Shown: positions 9,346-17,278 of the stretch, piece after piece
Layout of the letters: every line of letters begins with the position of its first letter
Numbering within the stretch: position 1 is the first letter of the stretch
Assembly (NCBI GenBank): GCA_012842605.1
Contig: DUSN01000101.1
Coordinates: forward strand, 1 to 64,000
From: Clostridiales bacterium
Lineage (GTDB): Bacteria; Bacillota; Clostridia; Caldicoprobacterales; DTU083
DNA length: 64,000 bases
Direction of reading: 5' to 3'
The notes under the pieces: model-generated
What the model was told of the DNA's origin: nothing
The model's input: the letters and a program-made list of their open reading frames with translations, nothing else
Database searches by the model: none
Made by a program: the position numbers and the translations under genes

Positions 9346-9482
9346 TGGACTGGGATATGTCACTTGCATATAAAGATTCAGCAGGGATGATGGCTTCATC
9401 ATTAATGGAAAACTTTCTGAAAAAAATGATAAAAGGAATGATGCTGAAAAGAGTTAATCCGGTATTGATAGTTTTCCATTGA
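9345..9482 (+). CDS. Possible small ORF translationally coupled to the GGT gene
   Basis: A 45-codon open frame whose ATG overlaps the GGT stop codon (TAATG at 9343-9347), an arrangement typical of translational coupling. The predicted peptide is Met-rich (about 8 Met) with a basic amphipathic stretch FLKKMIKGMMLKRVN. It ends 54 bases before the ribosome binding site of the next gene. I recognise no family. It may simply be chance readthrough of intergenic DNA, and only comparative conservation would settle it. Confidence 0.28.
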   Translation: MDWDMSLAYKDSAGMMASSLMENFLKKMIKGMMLKRVNPVLIVFH

Positions 9483-9536
9483 TAGGTTATCTTAGTAGTA
9501 GATGGCTACGAACTACATACAAAGGAGGATTCTTTA

Positions 9537-10619
9537 ATGTTCAATGGAATAGGAACACATTTAGGCAATCTGTTTCTGGCTTCCAATGCAAAATCACGAT
9601 CCATAAGTCCTGAGAATTTTACAGGAGAAAAGGGAGGCGGTGCAAGGTGCGAGCTGGAGGATGGCGTGGCTAAAAATGCAGCCAGGGATTTAGGCAAGGG
9701 CTGGAAGGTAAATCCTTATGTCATAATTAAGCCTGGTACCACATTTACTATGGCTGAAATAAACGGTTCAGGATGCATTCAGCATATCTGGCTTACCCCA
9801 ACCGGCAACTGGAGACATTTGATTCTGAGGATGTATTGGGACGGCGAAGAAAATCCATCTGTGGAATGTCCGATAGGCGATTTCTTTGCCTGCGGCTGGG
9901 GAGTATATGTTCATGTTAATTCGCTGGCAGTATGCGTTAATCCGGGCAGTGCTTTCAATTGCTATTGGCAGATGCCGTTCAGAAAAAGCTGCAAAATAAC
10001 CTTGGAAAACATTGGTGATAATGATTCTTATATATATTATCAGATTGATTATTGCTTAACTGAAGTACCTGAAGATGCCCTGTATTTCCATGCACAATTC
10101 CGCAGGGTCAATCCTCTGCCATATAAAAGTGTATACACCATTTTGGACGGTGTAAAGGGAAAAGGCCAGTTTGTGGGCGTTTACATGTGCTGGGGCGTTA
10201 ACAACACAGGCTGGTGGGGTGAAGGAGAGATAAAATTCTATCTTGACGGAGATACAGAATATCCAACCATTTGCGGAACAGGTACCGAGGATTATTTCTG
10301 CGGATCATATAATTTTGAGAATCAGGCGACTCATCAATATCAGGAGTTTACCACAGCATATGCTGGTTTGCCTCAGGTAATAAGGCCGGACGGAGTATAT
10401 CGTTCTCAAACCCGGTTTGGTCTTTACCGCTGGCATATAACCGATCCCATCCGGTTCGAATCCGATCTTAAGGTGACCATACAGGCACTTGGATGGAGGA
10501 GCGGAGGACGCTATCTGCCGCTGCAGGATGACATTTCTTCCGTAGCTTTCTGGTATCAAACTCTGCCTGCTGCAAAATTCCCGAAACTGCCTGACAAGGA
10601 TTATTTAGAAATAATATAA
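9537..10619 (+). CDS. GH172 (DUF2961) family glycoside hydrolase
   Basis: ATG at 9537 behind a near-perfect AAAGGAGG. The 360-aa product is of the DUF2961 family, now glycoside hydrolase family 172. Characterised members hydrolyse alpha-D-fructofuranosides (difructose dianhydride) or alpha-D-arabinofuranosides. The characteristic GTGTEDYF segment is present with Glu251, the position of the catalytic nucleophile in the family. Other family features are GCIQHIWLT near the N-terminus and PIGDFFACGWG. No signal peptide is visible, so it should act on imported oligosaccharides. It lies between the GGT-like gene and the alpha-mannosidase, likely in one operon (45 bases to the latter). The actual substrate is unknown. 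Confidence 0.85.
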   Translation: MFNGIGTHLGNLFLASNAKSRSISPENFTGEKGGGARCELEDGVAKNAARDLGKGWKVNPYVIIKPGTTFTMAEINGSGCIQHIWLTPTGNWRHLILRMYWDGEENPSVECPIGDFFACGWGVYVHVNSLAVCVNPGSAFNCYWQMPFRKSCKITLENIGDNDSYIYYQIDYCLTEVPEDALYFHAQFRRVNPLPYKSVYTILDGVKGKGQFVGVYMCWGVNNTGWWGEGEIKFYLDGDTEYPTICGTGTEDYFCGSYNFENQATHQYQEFTTAYAGLPQVIRPDGVYRSQTRFGLYRWHITDPIRFESDLKVTIQALGWRSGGRYLPLQDDISSVAFWYQTLPAAKFPKLPDKDYLEII

Positions 10620-10664
10620 GCAGTCCGAATATTAAATAAAAACACGTATATGAGGAGGACAATA

Positions 10665-13600
10665 ATGTTTTTTCTACTTGAGCGGACAAATAAAATTCTG
10701 AGAGAATTAGAAAGACAGATAGTAAGCAATTCTCAATCAATTACTTCATTTCAAATGAAGGAAGGCAATTATGCAAGCCCAACGGATGCTGATGCATCAC
10801 CAGCACCGTGGAAGACTTATAACGAAGGCGACCGGTGGGGCGGACGGGATGTTCATGCATGGTTCCGTACAACCATAACTATACCTGATGAAATGGACGG
10901 GCATCCTGTTGTAATTAAACTAAGGACTGGAGCAGTGGGATGGGATGCCACCAATCCTCAGTTAATTCTGTATATCAATGGTAATCTGATTCAAGGCATT
11001 GATGTGAATCATACCGAGGTACTGATCGAGAGAAAAGCTGTAAAGGGTACTTCATACAAAGTAGATTTGCATGCTTACAGCGGCATGACAGAAAACAAAA
11101 GCGATTTAAGCCTGACATTTGGAGTGTTCCATGAACAGGTAAAGGATTTGTACTTTGACCTTGAGGTTCCGTTAAAGATAGCAGAGCTGCTGCATGATGA
11201 CGATAAGAGCAAGACGGATATTTTGAATGTGCTGAACCATGCTGTCAATCTTCTGGATCTGAGGAAACCCGGTTCCCAGGCTTTCCATGCATCGGTTGAG
11301 GCAGCCCGTAAGTATATGGAGGATGAGTTTTACAACAAGCTTTGCGGGCATGAAGATGTAATTGCAAGCTGTGTCGGACATACCCATATTGATGTGGCCT
11401 GGCTGTGGACACTGGCTCAGACCAGGGAAAAAACCGCCAGAAGCTTTTCCACTGTGCTGAACTTGATGGATCAGTATCCTGAATACATATTCATGTCCAG
11501 CCAGCCTCAGCTTTATAAATTCCTGAAAGAAGATCACCCTGACGTATATGAAAAGCTGAAGCAGCGTGTCAAGGAAGGCAGATGGGAAGCTGAAGGTGCA
11601 ATGTGGGTGGAAGCTGACTGCAACCTGACATCCGGAGAGTCCCTGGTTCGACAGGTCATGTTTGGCACGCGGTTTTTTGAAAAGGAATTCGGGGTGAAAA
11701 ACGAAATTCTCTGGCTGCCTGATGTATTCGGCTACAGCGCAGCTCTGCCCCAGATACTGAAAAAATCTGATATTAAATACTTTATGACTACCAAGATATC
11801 CTGGAACCAGTTCAATAAGCTGCCCTATGACACATTTATGTGGAAGGGTATTGACGGTACCGAGATATTAACTCATTTTATTACAGCCAGTGACTATCAG
11901 AAACAGGTAAAGACCCATTTTACCACATATAATGGCTACCTGAACCCATCCCAGGTTAAGGGTGCATGGCAGAGATATCAGCAGAAGAATATAAACAACG
12001 ACGTGCTCATCTCCTTTGGCCATGGTGACGGCGGCGGCGGGCCCACTCTGGATATGCTGGAGAATGCAAGAAGGCTGGCTAAGGGAATTCCTGGCTGTCC
12101 AAGGGTTAAAATGACGACATCCAGAGACTATTTCCGAAAGCTTGAGCAGACAGTGGGCAATAGCAAATACCTGCCTAAGTGGGTTGGCGAGCTTTATCTT
12201 GAGTATCATCGCGGTACTTATACCTCCATGGCCAAGAATAAGAGGTATAACCGAAAGAGCGAGCTCTTGTATCAGGATGTAGAAATGCTGTCCTCCTTCA
12301 GCAAGCTCCTGGGCGGGCAATATCCTCAGGATATGATCAACCAGGGATGGGAGACTATTCTGCTCAACCAGTTCCATGACATTATTCCCGGATCCTCCAT
12401 TTATGAGGTATACCAGGATTCCCATAAACAATATGAGCAGATACTGGCAGACGGTAAAAATATGCTGAATCAATCCCTGCAGTCCCTTGTCAGCAACATC
12501 AAGGTGGAAGACAGGTCCCTGATAGTATTCAATACCTTGTCCTTTAACCGGAATGACGTGGTAATGATAAATCTGCCGGAGGACATAAAAGTTCCTGAGC
12601 TTGTGGATGAAAACGGCAGATCAATTGCCTGCCAGCTGGTGGAAACAGATGGTGGAAGAAAGGCCCTGGCCTATGTAGAAAATATTCCTGCCAAGGGATA
12701 CAAGTCATACAAGATACGGGAAGCTGGAAAAACCAATATACAAGACAACAATATTGTGGTTGAAAGAAACCTCATGGAAAACAGGTTCTTCCGTGTTGAC
12801 CTGGATGAAAAAGGAGCAATTGCTTCATTGTATGACAAGGTGAACCAGAGACAGGTATTAATGGCTAACGAAAGAGGCAATAGGATCCTTGCCTTTGAAG
12901 ACAGGCCAATGAACTGGGAAAACTGGGACATTGATATTTTCTACCAGGAAAAGATGTGGGAAGTTGACGATGTCCAAAGCATAGAAGTAGTGGAAAGAGG
13001 ACCTGTCAGAGGCTGCCTTAGAATCACCAGGAAGTTCCTGGATTCGGTTATCATACAGGATATGATAATCTATAGTGATATACCCAGGCTGGATTTCAGC
13101 ACTCAGGTTGATTGGAAGGAAGACCAGATCCTGCTGAAAGCAGCCTTCCCGGTAGATGTTCATACTGATAAGGCAACCTATGAAATCCAGTTTGGCAATG
13201 TGGAAAGACCCACTCATTGGAACACATCATGGGATGTGGCACGATTTGAGGTATGCGCACAGAAATGGGCTGACTTGTCGGAAGACGGCTATGGAGTCAG
13301 TCTGCTGAATGACTGCAAATACGGGCATGATATCCGTGACGGGCATATGAGACTGACACTATTGAAATCCGGAATGGAGCCCAATCCCAAGGCAGACCGC
13401 GGACATCATGAGTTCACGTATTCACTGTACCCGCATGCAGGTGACTGGAAGCAGGCAAAAACAGTGCAGATGGCATATTGTGTGAATGTTCCGCTGTATG
13501 CTGCTGTCAGCGCCAGAAACAGCGAGGGCAGGCTGCCTGAAGCAGTATCCATGATGCAGATTGATTGTGACAATGTTATAATTGACACTGTTAAGAAGGC

Positions 13601-13808
13601 AGAAGACAGCGACCATATTGTTGTAAGAATGTATGAATTCTGCAACAGGAGAACCAAGGCGGAGTTTACCTTCTTCAGGGAATTGGAAAGCGTCACAGAG
13701 TGCAATTTGATGGAGAAGCCTTTAAACGATGTGCCGGTACAGGGCAATAGCTTTACCTTCAATATCAAACCCTATGAAATAAAAACCTTCATGCTTAAGG
13801 TAAAATAA
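10665..13808 (+). CDS. GH38 alpha-mannosidase
   Basis: Start set at ATG 10665, spaced correctly behind GAGGAGG at 10652-10658. The product is about 1047 aa, the usual length of bacterial GH38 enzymes. An N-terminal beta-sandwich (~1-225) precedes the catalytic alpha/beta domain. That domain has the zinc ligands in GHTHIDVAWLW (His239, His241-Asp243 region) and the nucleophile Asp353 in LPDVFGYSAALPQ. The middle helical domain (YLEYHRGTYTSMAKNKR) and C-terminal beta domains follow. It cleaves alpha-linked mannose with retention of configuration. With no signal peptide it is cytoplasmic and fits the role of trimming imported mannose-containing oligosaccharides. A terminator follows at 13833. 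Confidence 0.92.
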   Translation: MFFLLERTNKILRELERQIVSNSQSITSFQMKEGNYASPTDADASPAPWKTYNEGDRWGGRDVHAWFRTTITIPDEMDGHPVVIKLRTGAVGWDATNPQLILYINGNLIQGIDVNHTEVLIERKAVKGTSYKVDLHAYSGMTENKSDLSLTFGVFHEQVKDLYFDLEVPLKIAELLHDDDKSKTDILNVLNHAVNLLDLRKPGSQAFHASVEAARKYMEDEFYNKLCGHEDVIASCVGHTHIDVAWLWTLAQTREKTARSFSTVLNLMDQYPEYIFMSSQPQLYKFLKEDHPDVYEKLKQRVKEGRWEAEGAMWVEADCNLTSGESLVRQVMFGTRFFEKEFGVKNEILWLPDVFGYSAALPQILKKSDIKYFMTTKISWNQFNKLPYDTFMWKGIDGTEILTHFITASDYQKQVKTHFTTYNGYLNPSQVKGAWQRYQQKNINNDVLISFGHGDGGGGPTLDMLENARRLAKGIPGCPRVKMTTSRDYFRKLEQTVGNSKYLPKWVGELYLEYHRGTYTSMAKNKRYNRKSELLYQDVEMLSSFSKLLGGQYPQDMINQGWETILLNQFHDIIPGSSIYEVYQDSHKQYEQILADGKNMLNQSLQSLVSNIKVEDRSLIVFNTLSFNRNDVVMINLPEDIKVPELVDENGRSIACQLVETDGGRKALAYVENIPAKGYKSYKIREAGKTNIQDNNIVVERNLMENRFFRVDLDEKGAIASLYDKVNQRQVLMANERGNRILAFEDRPMNWENWDIDIFYQEKMWEVDDVQSIEVVERGPVRGCLRITRKFLDSVIIQDMIIYSDIPRLDFSTQVDWKEDQILLKAAFPVDVHTDKATYEIQFGNVERPTHWNTSWDVARFEVCAQKWADLSEDGYGVSLLNDCKYGHDIRDGHMRLTLLKSGMEPNPKADRGHHEFTYSLYPHAGDWKQAKTVQMAYCVNVPLYAAVSARNSEGRLPEAVSMMQIDCDNVIIDTVKKAEDSDHIVVRMYEFCNRRTKAEFTFFRELESVTECNLMEKPLNDVPVQGNSFTFNIKPYEIKTFMLKVK

Positions 13809-13832
13809 TATTTAAGAATAGTCTTGCGGTAG

Positions 13833-13867
13833 AATGCCGGTTCCATCTTAATGGTACCGGCATTTTC
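13833..13867 (+). terminator. Terminator after the alpha-mannosidase
   Basis: Stem AATGCCGGT / ACCGGCATT extended inward by CCAT / ATGG across a single mismatch, followed by a short T run. It closes the 7633-13808 operon. Confidence 0.85.
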
Positions 13868-13965
13868 CTAAGGATATTTATTCCTTTAATGTTTGAGTAT
13901 GGTCAGGTAGTGGTAAGATACAATTAAGGATGTCTGTATAAAGGATATTGAAAGGGTGTTATTTC

Positions 13966-14799
13966 ATGTTTGAGAAATTAGAAGACCTTAACTCCAGAGT
14001 TAAGCTTCACAATGGTGAGCAAATGCCGGTATTAGGCCTGGGAGTATGGCAGATGCAGGACGGAGATGAGGTAAGAAGCTCAGTTAAATTTGCCATTGAG
14101 CATGGTTATCGGTTAATTGATACAGCCGCTGTATATCATAATGAATCAGGTGTAGGGCAGGCCATTAAGGAAAGCGGTGTGGACCGCGAAAGCCTGTTCA
14201 TAACAACCAAGGTATGGAACAGCGATCATGGTTATGATACTACTCTTCGTGCTTTTGAAAGAAGCTTAAGAAAATTGCAGCTGGAGTATATTGATTTATA
14301 CCTGATACACTGGCCGGGAAAGTATAAATTTAAGGATACGTGGCGCGCTATGGAAAAGCTGTATAAAGAAGGACGAGTTAAGGCTATTGGCGTAAGCAAT
14401 TTTCAAACCCATCATCTTGATGAATTGATTGACAGCTGCGAGATAATTCCCATGGTAAACCAGGTTGAATACCATCCATTGCTAAGCCAGGTGGAGCTAA
14501 AACAATATTGCAAGCGGCATAAAATCCAATTGGAAGCCTGGAGCCCGTTGATGCAGGGACGGCTGGATTTGCCTGTACTTAAACAACTTGCAGAAAAATA
14601 CGGAAAAACACCGGCACAAATCGTACTGCGCTGGGATCTGCAAAACGGGGTGGTTACCATTCCGAAATCAGTACATCCGGAGCGTATTGTTGAAAATTCT
14701 CAAGTATTTGATTTTGAGCTCTCGGAAGACGATATGGAGTTAATTGACAATCTGAACGAAAACAGGCGCTTTGGCGGTAATCCTGATGTATTTTTCTAA
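13966..14799 (+). CDS. Aldo/keto reductase (AKR5-like)
   Basis: Start at ATG 13966 behind GAAAGGGTG; the in-frame codon at 13948 has no usable binding site. The product is 277 aa, a (beta/alpha)8 barrel NADPH-dependent oxidoreductase. The catalytic tetrad is visible: Asp52 and Tyr57 in DTAAVYHNE, Lys82 in TTKVWN and His115 in LIHWPG. The NADP-binding motif IPKSVHPERI lies near the C-terminus. It probably reduces a sugar or small aldehyde/ketone. Its paralogue at 30355 shares much of the sequence, including the ending GGxPDxF. A possible extended -10 promoter (TGGTAAGAT at 13911-13919) precedes it. Confidence 0.9.
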   Translation: MFEKLEDLNSRVKLHNGEQMPVLGLGVWQMQDGDEVRSSVKFAIEHGYRLIDTAAVYHNESGVGQAIKESGVDRESLFITTKVWNSDHGYDTTLRAFERSLRKLQLEYIDLYLIHWPGKYKFKDTWRAMEKLYKEGRVKAIGVSNFQTHHLDELIDSCEIIPMVNQVEYHPLLSQVELKQYCKRHKIQLEAWSPLMQGRLDLPVLKQLAEKYGKTPAQIVLRWDLQNGVVTIPKSVHPERIVENSQVFDFELSEDDMELIDNLNENRRFGGNPDVFF

Positions 14800-14827
14800 G
14801 CACCGCTGAAGAATATAAGTAACATGA

Positions 14828-16006
14828 TTGACAAAACAGATCAGGAATCCAGGTACCATAGCATTGGTACCTGCTTTTATGCAGTTTACTGATGGAGAAA
14901 ATTTTCTGGCAGCCGGCATAGGCGAGGAAGTTCTCAAAAAAATGTGGCAGTATGGCGGCAAGGTGGAGGGCTGGGAATATTCCATTAAAGCAGAGGCACT
15001 AAAGCGTGTATACGATGACCTTGTAACAGAGGCAGGAGTCGATTTTGCTTTTCATACGCAGATGATAGCAGTAGATTCTTCAGAAGGCAACGTGAATTAT
15101 GCTGTATTTGCTGCCAAAAGCGGAATTTTTGCAATAAAAGCAAAAATATACATTGATGCAACAGGCGACGGTGACCTGTGTGCCTTGGCAGGAGCAGATT
15201 ACGAAAAAGGCGATGCTGACGGTAGAATGATGGCCGGTACCCTATGCAGTCTTTGGGCAAACATCGATTGGTCAAAAGTAAAACAACACGATTCAAGAAG
15301 GCTTGAGGATGCCTTTAAAAATAAGGTATTTACATATGAAGACCGTCACCTGCCAGGCATGTGGCGGGTAGGACAGACTTTGGGCGGCGGCAATATCGGT
15401 CATACCTATGGCGTAGATGCAACTGATGAACGCTCTCTCACCAAAGCATTGTTATGGGGCCGCAAATCCATGAAGGAATATGAAAAATATTATAAGGAAT
15501 ACCTGGATGGTTTTGATGATATGGAACTGGCAGCAACAGGTGCCCAGTTAGGCATTCGTGAATCCAGGAGAATTATCGGCGATTATATATTGGTTCTGGA
15601 CGACTTTTTAAACAAAGCTGTTTTCGAAGATGAAATCGGAAGATACTCCTATCCTGTAGACATTCATGCTTCTGATCCCTCCAGGGAAAGCTTTTCAAAG
15701 TTTGAAAAAGAGCATTACAACCTAAGGTATAAAAAAGGTGAGAGTTACGGGATTCCATATCGTATTCTGACACCGAAGGGTTTAAAAAATGTATTGACAG
15801 CCGGCCGCTGCGTAAGCTGTGATCGGTATATGCAATCATCTGTCAGAGTTATGCCGGGATGTTTCATTACCGGACAGGCAGCAGGGATTGCTGCGGCTAT
15901 TGCTGCAGAAAAAGGAACGCACACCCGTGGGTTTGATGTGAAAGAACTGCAACTCCGGCTGAAAAAGCTTGGCGGGTATTTGCCTAATTTTACTCAAAGC
16001 ACCTGA
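14828..16006 (+). pseudogene. FAD-dependent oxidoreductase, N-terminally truncated
   Basis: The frame (TTG at 14828) gives 392 aa clearly of the FAD_oxidored family: LVPAFMQFTDGENFLAAGI near its start, DATGDGDLCALAGA in the middle and LTAGRCVSCDRYMQSS with GCFITGQAAGIAAAIA at the end. Full-length relatives carry about 40 more N-terminal residues with the FAD-binding GxGxxG Rossmann motif and the LLIE segment. These are absent here, and only 28 bases separate the frame from the upstream reductase, so they cannot be encoded nearby. There is no good ribosome binding site. Without the dinucleotide-binding turn it should not hold FAD normally. I call it a 5'-deleted remnant, although the rest of the frame is intact. 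Confidence 0.72.
14850..14878 (+). terminator. Terminator-like hairpin at the deletion boundary
   Basis: Perfect 9-bp stem CAGGTACCA / TGGTACCTG with loop TAGCAT, followed by CTTTT. It lies 50 bases after the reductase stop codon and inside the first codons of the truncated FAD oxidoreductase. It could terminate the reductase transcript, which would also silence the remnant. Because it falls within codons that resemble the family, it may alternatively be fortuitous. Confidence 0.5.
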
Positions 16007-16059
16007 TATCTTTCAATTATTTGCCTGATTTTATTTCAAATTCCTAATGTCTTCAATTA
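15979..16059 (+). repeat. Imperfect tandem duplication (41 and 40 bp)
   Basis: Unit 1 (15979-16019) starts TTTGCCTAATTTTACTCAAA and covers the last codons and stop of the FAD oxidoreductase remnant. Unit 2 (16020-16059) starts TTTGCCTGATTTTATTTCAA; both end in TTCAATTA. A third partial copy begins TTTGAATT at 16060. The copies have diverged, so the duplication is not recent. Confidence 0.7.
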
Positions 16060-16073
16060 TTTGAATTATACAC

Positions 16074-16104
16074 TTGATTGTGAAGAATTGATAATTCCTA
16101 TAAT
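16074..16104 (+). promoter_or_regulatory. Possible promoter of the URO-D-like gene
   Basis: TATAAT at 16099-16104 with TTGATT at 16074-16079; the 19-base spacer is longer than ideal. A GC-rich hairpin (GGGCTGC / GCAGCCC, 16144-16165) lies between it and the gene and could shape the leader. Confidence 0.35.
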
Positions 16105-16187
16105 ATCATTTGTATGTTAACAGTGTGATAAATACAATTGGCTGGGCTGCAGTCTGCAGCAGCCCAATACGCGGAAGGGAGTCAGCA

Positions 16188-17162
16188 ATGTCAACACCAA
16201 GAGAAGAAGTTATCAGAACAATAACATTTAAGGGTCCAAGCAGGCTGGTATATGATTTCCCTGACAAATACGGAAGTGATTTTGCTTTCACCGGCATGTG
16301 GCCTACACCTGATGCAAGGCCGTCCAAGGGTATTGATGAGTGGGGCGCTGTCTGGAGCAATATGGGCAATACGAGGCTCGGAGAGGTAAAAGAATTCCCC
16401 CTTAAGACCTGGGAGGACTTCGATAAAATGAAAATACCGGATATAACACTGCCCGAAAGATGGGATGCCATAAAGGATGCAAGAGAAAAAGCAGGTGACA
16501 GATTTCTCATAGGCAGCGGAATATCTATTTATGAGAGGCTTCACTTTATTAGAGGATTGGAAAATGTCTGGATAGATATTTACCAGTCAAGGGATGAAAT
16601 GTGCGAGCTTCTTGACATATTGGTTGATATGAACCTATATACTATAGAGCGTTACAGTGAAGCAGGTATAGACGGCTATATGTTTTGTGATGACTGGGGA
16701 CTGCAGGACCGGTTAATGATTTCACCGAAGGCCTGGCGCGAGATATGGAAGCCAAGATATGCAAAAATATATAAAGCTGCACACGAAGCAGGCATGTATA
16801 CATTTCTGCACAGCTGCGGCTATATAATGGAAATATTGGATGATCTGATCGAAGCAGGCCTGGATGTAATCCAAATGGATCAGCAGGAGAACATGGGACT
16901 TAAGAATTTGTCAGACAGGTTTAAAGGGCGGATTGCTTTCTTTTCACCGGTAGACATACAGGGTACGATGGTTTATGGTACATTGGATGATATACGTAGA
17001 TATTGTCATGATATGGTCAGTTTGCTTGGCACAGACAAGGGCGGGTTTATTGCGAATTGGTATGCTGACCCTGTCAGCGCCGGACACAGGCAGGAAGCAA
17101 TCGACGCCATGTGCAAGGAGTTCCTTGAAATCAGCAAAGCGGTTTATAAAAAGCTGGACTAA
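16188..17162 (+). CDS. Uroporphyrinogen decarboxylase-like protein
   Basis: Start at ATG 16188 behind GGAAGGGAG; the upstream in-frame codons lack a binding site. The product is 324 aa, a TIM-barrel URO-D superfamily protein. It has HSCG (His208, Cys210), the zinc-binding motif found in corrinoid/coenzyme M methyltransferases of the MtaA/CmuA type, rather than the N-terminal Arg-rich signature of true heme-pathway HemE. No heme genes are nearby. URO-D-like proteins are common in sugar-degradation loci of Clostridia and Paenibacilli, where their role is unknown. It lies 116 bases upstream of the VCBS gene and may be cotranscribed with it. Confidence 0.8.
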   Translation: MSTPREEVIRTITFKGPSRLVYDFPDKYGSDFAFTGMWPTPDARPSKGIDEWGAVWSNMGNTRLGEVKEFPLKTWEDFDKMKIPDITLPERWDAIKDAREKAGDRFLIGSGISIYERLHFIRGLENVWIDIYQSRDEMCELLDILVDMNLYTIERYSEAGIDGYMFCDDWGLQDRLMISPKAWREIWKPRYAKIYKAAHEAGMYTFLHSCGYIMEILDDLIEAGLDVIQMDQQENMGLKNLSDRFKGRIAFFSPVDIQGTMVYGTLDDIRRYCHDMVSLLGTDKGGFIANWYADPVSAGHRQEAIDAMCKEFLEISKAVYKKLD

Positions 17163-17278
17163 GAGTCAGGCTGCCGGCATCCTTCTGCCCGTTCCCTTCT
17201 TCCGGGAGCAGCAAATTACGAATATCTTTAATACAAGCCATTAAAATAAAAAATATTATTAGGATAGGTGGCAATTAT

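Noticed and set aside
10453-10463. GGTTCGAATCC resembling a tRNA T-arm
   Set aside because: It lies inside the GH172 coding frame and no acceptor or anticodon arms can be built around it.
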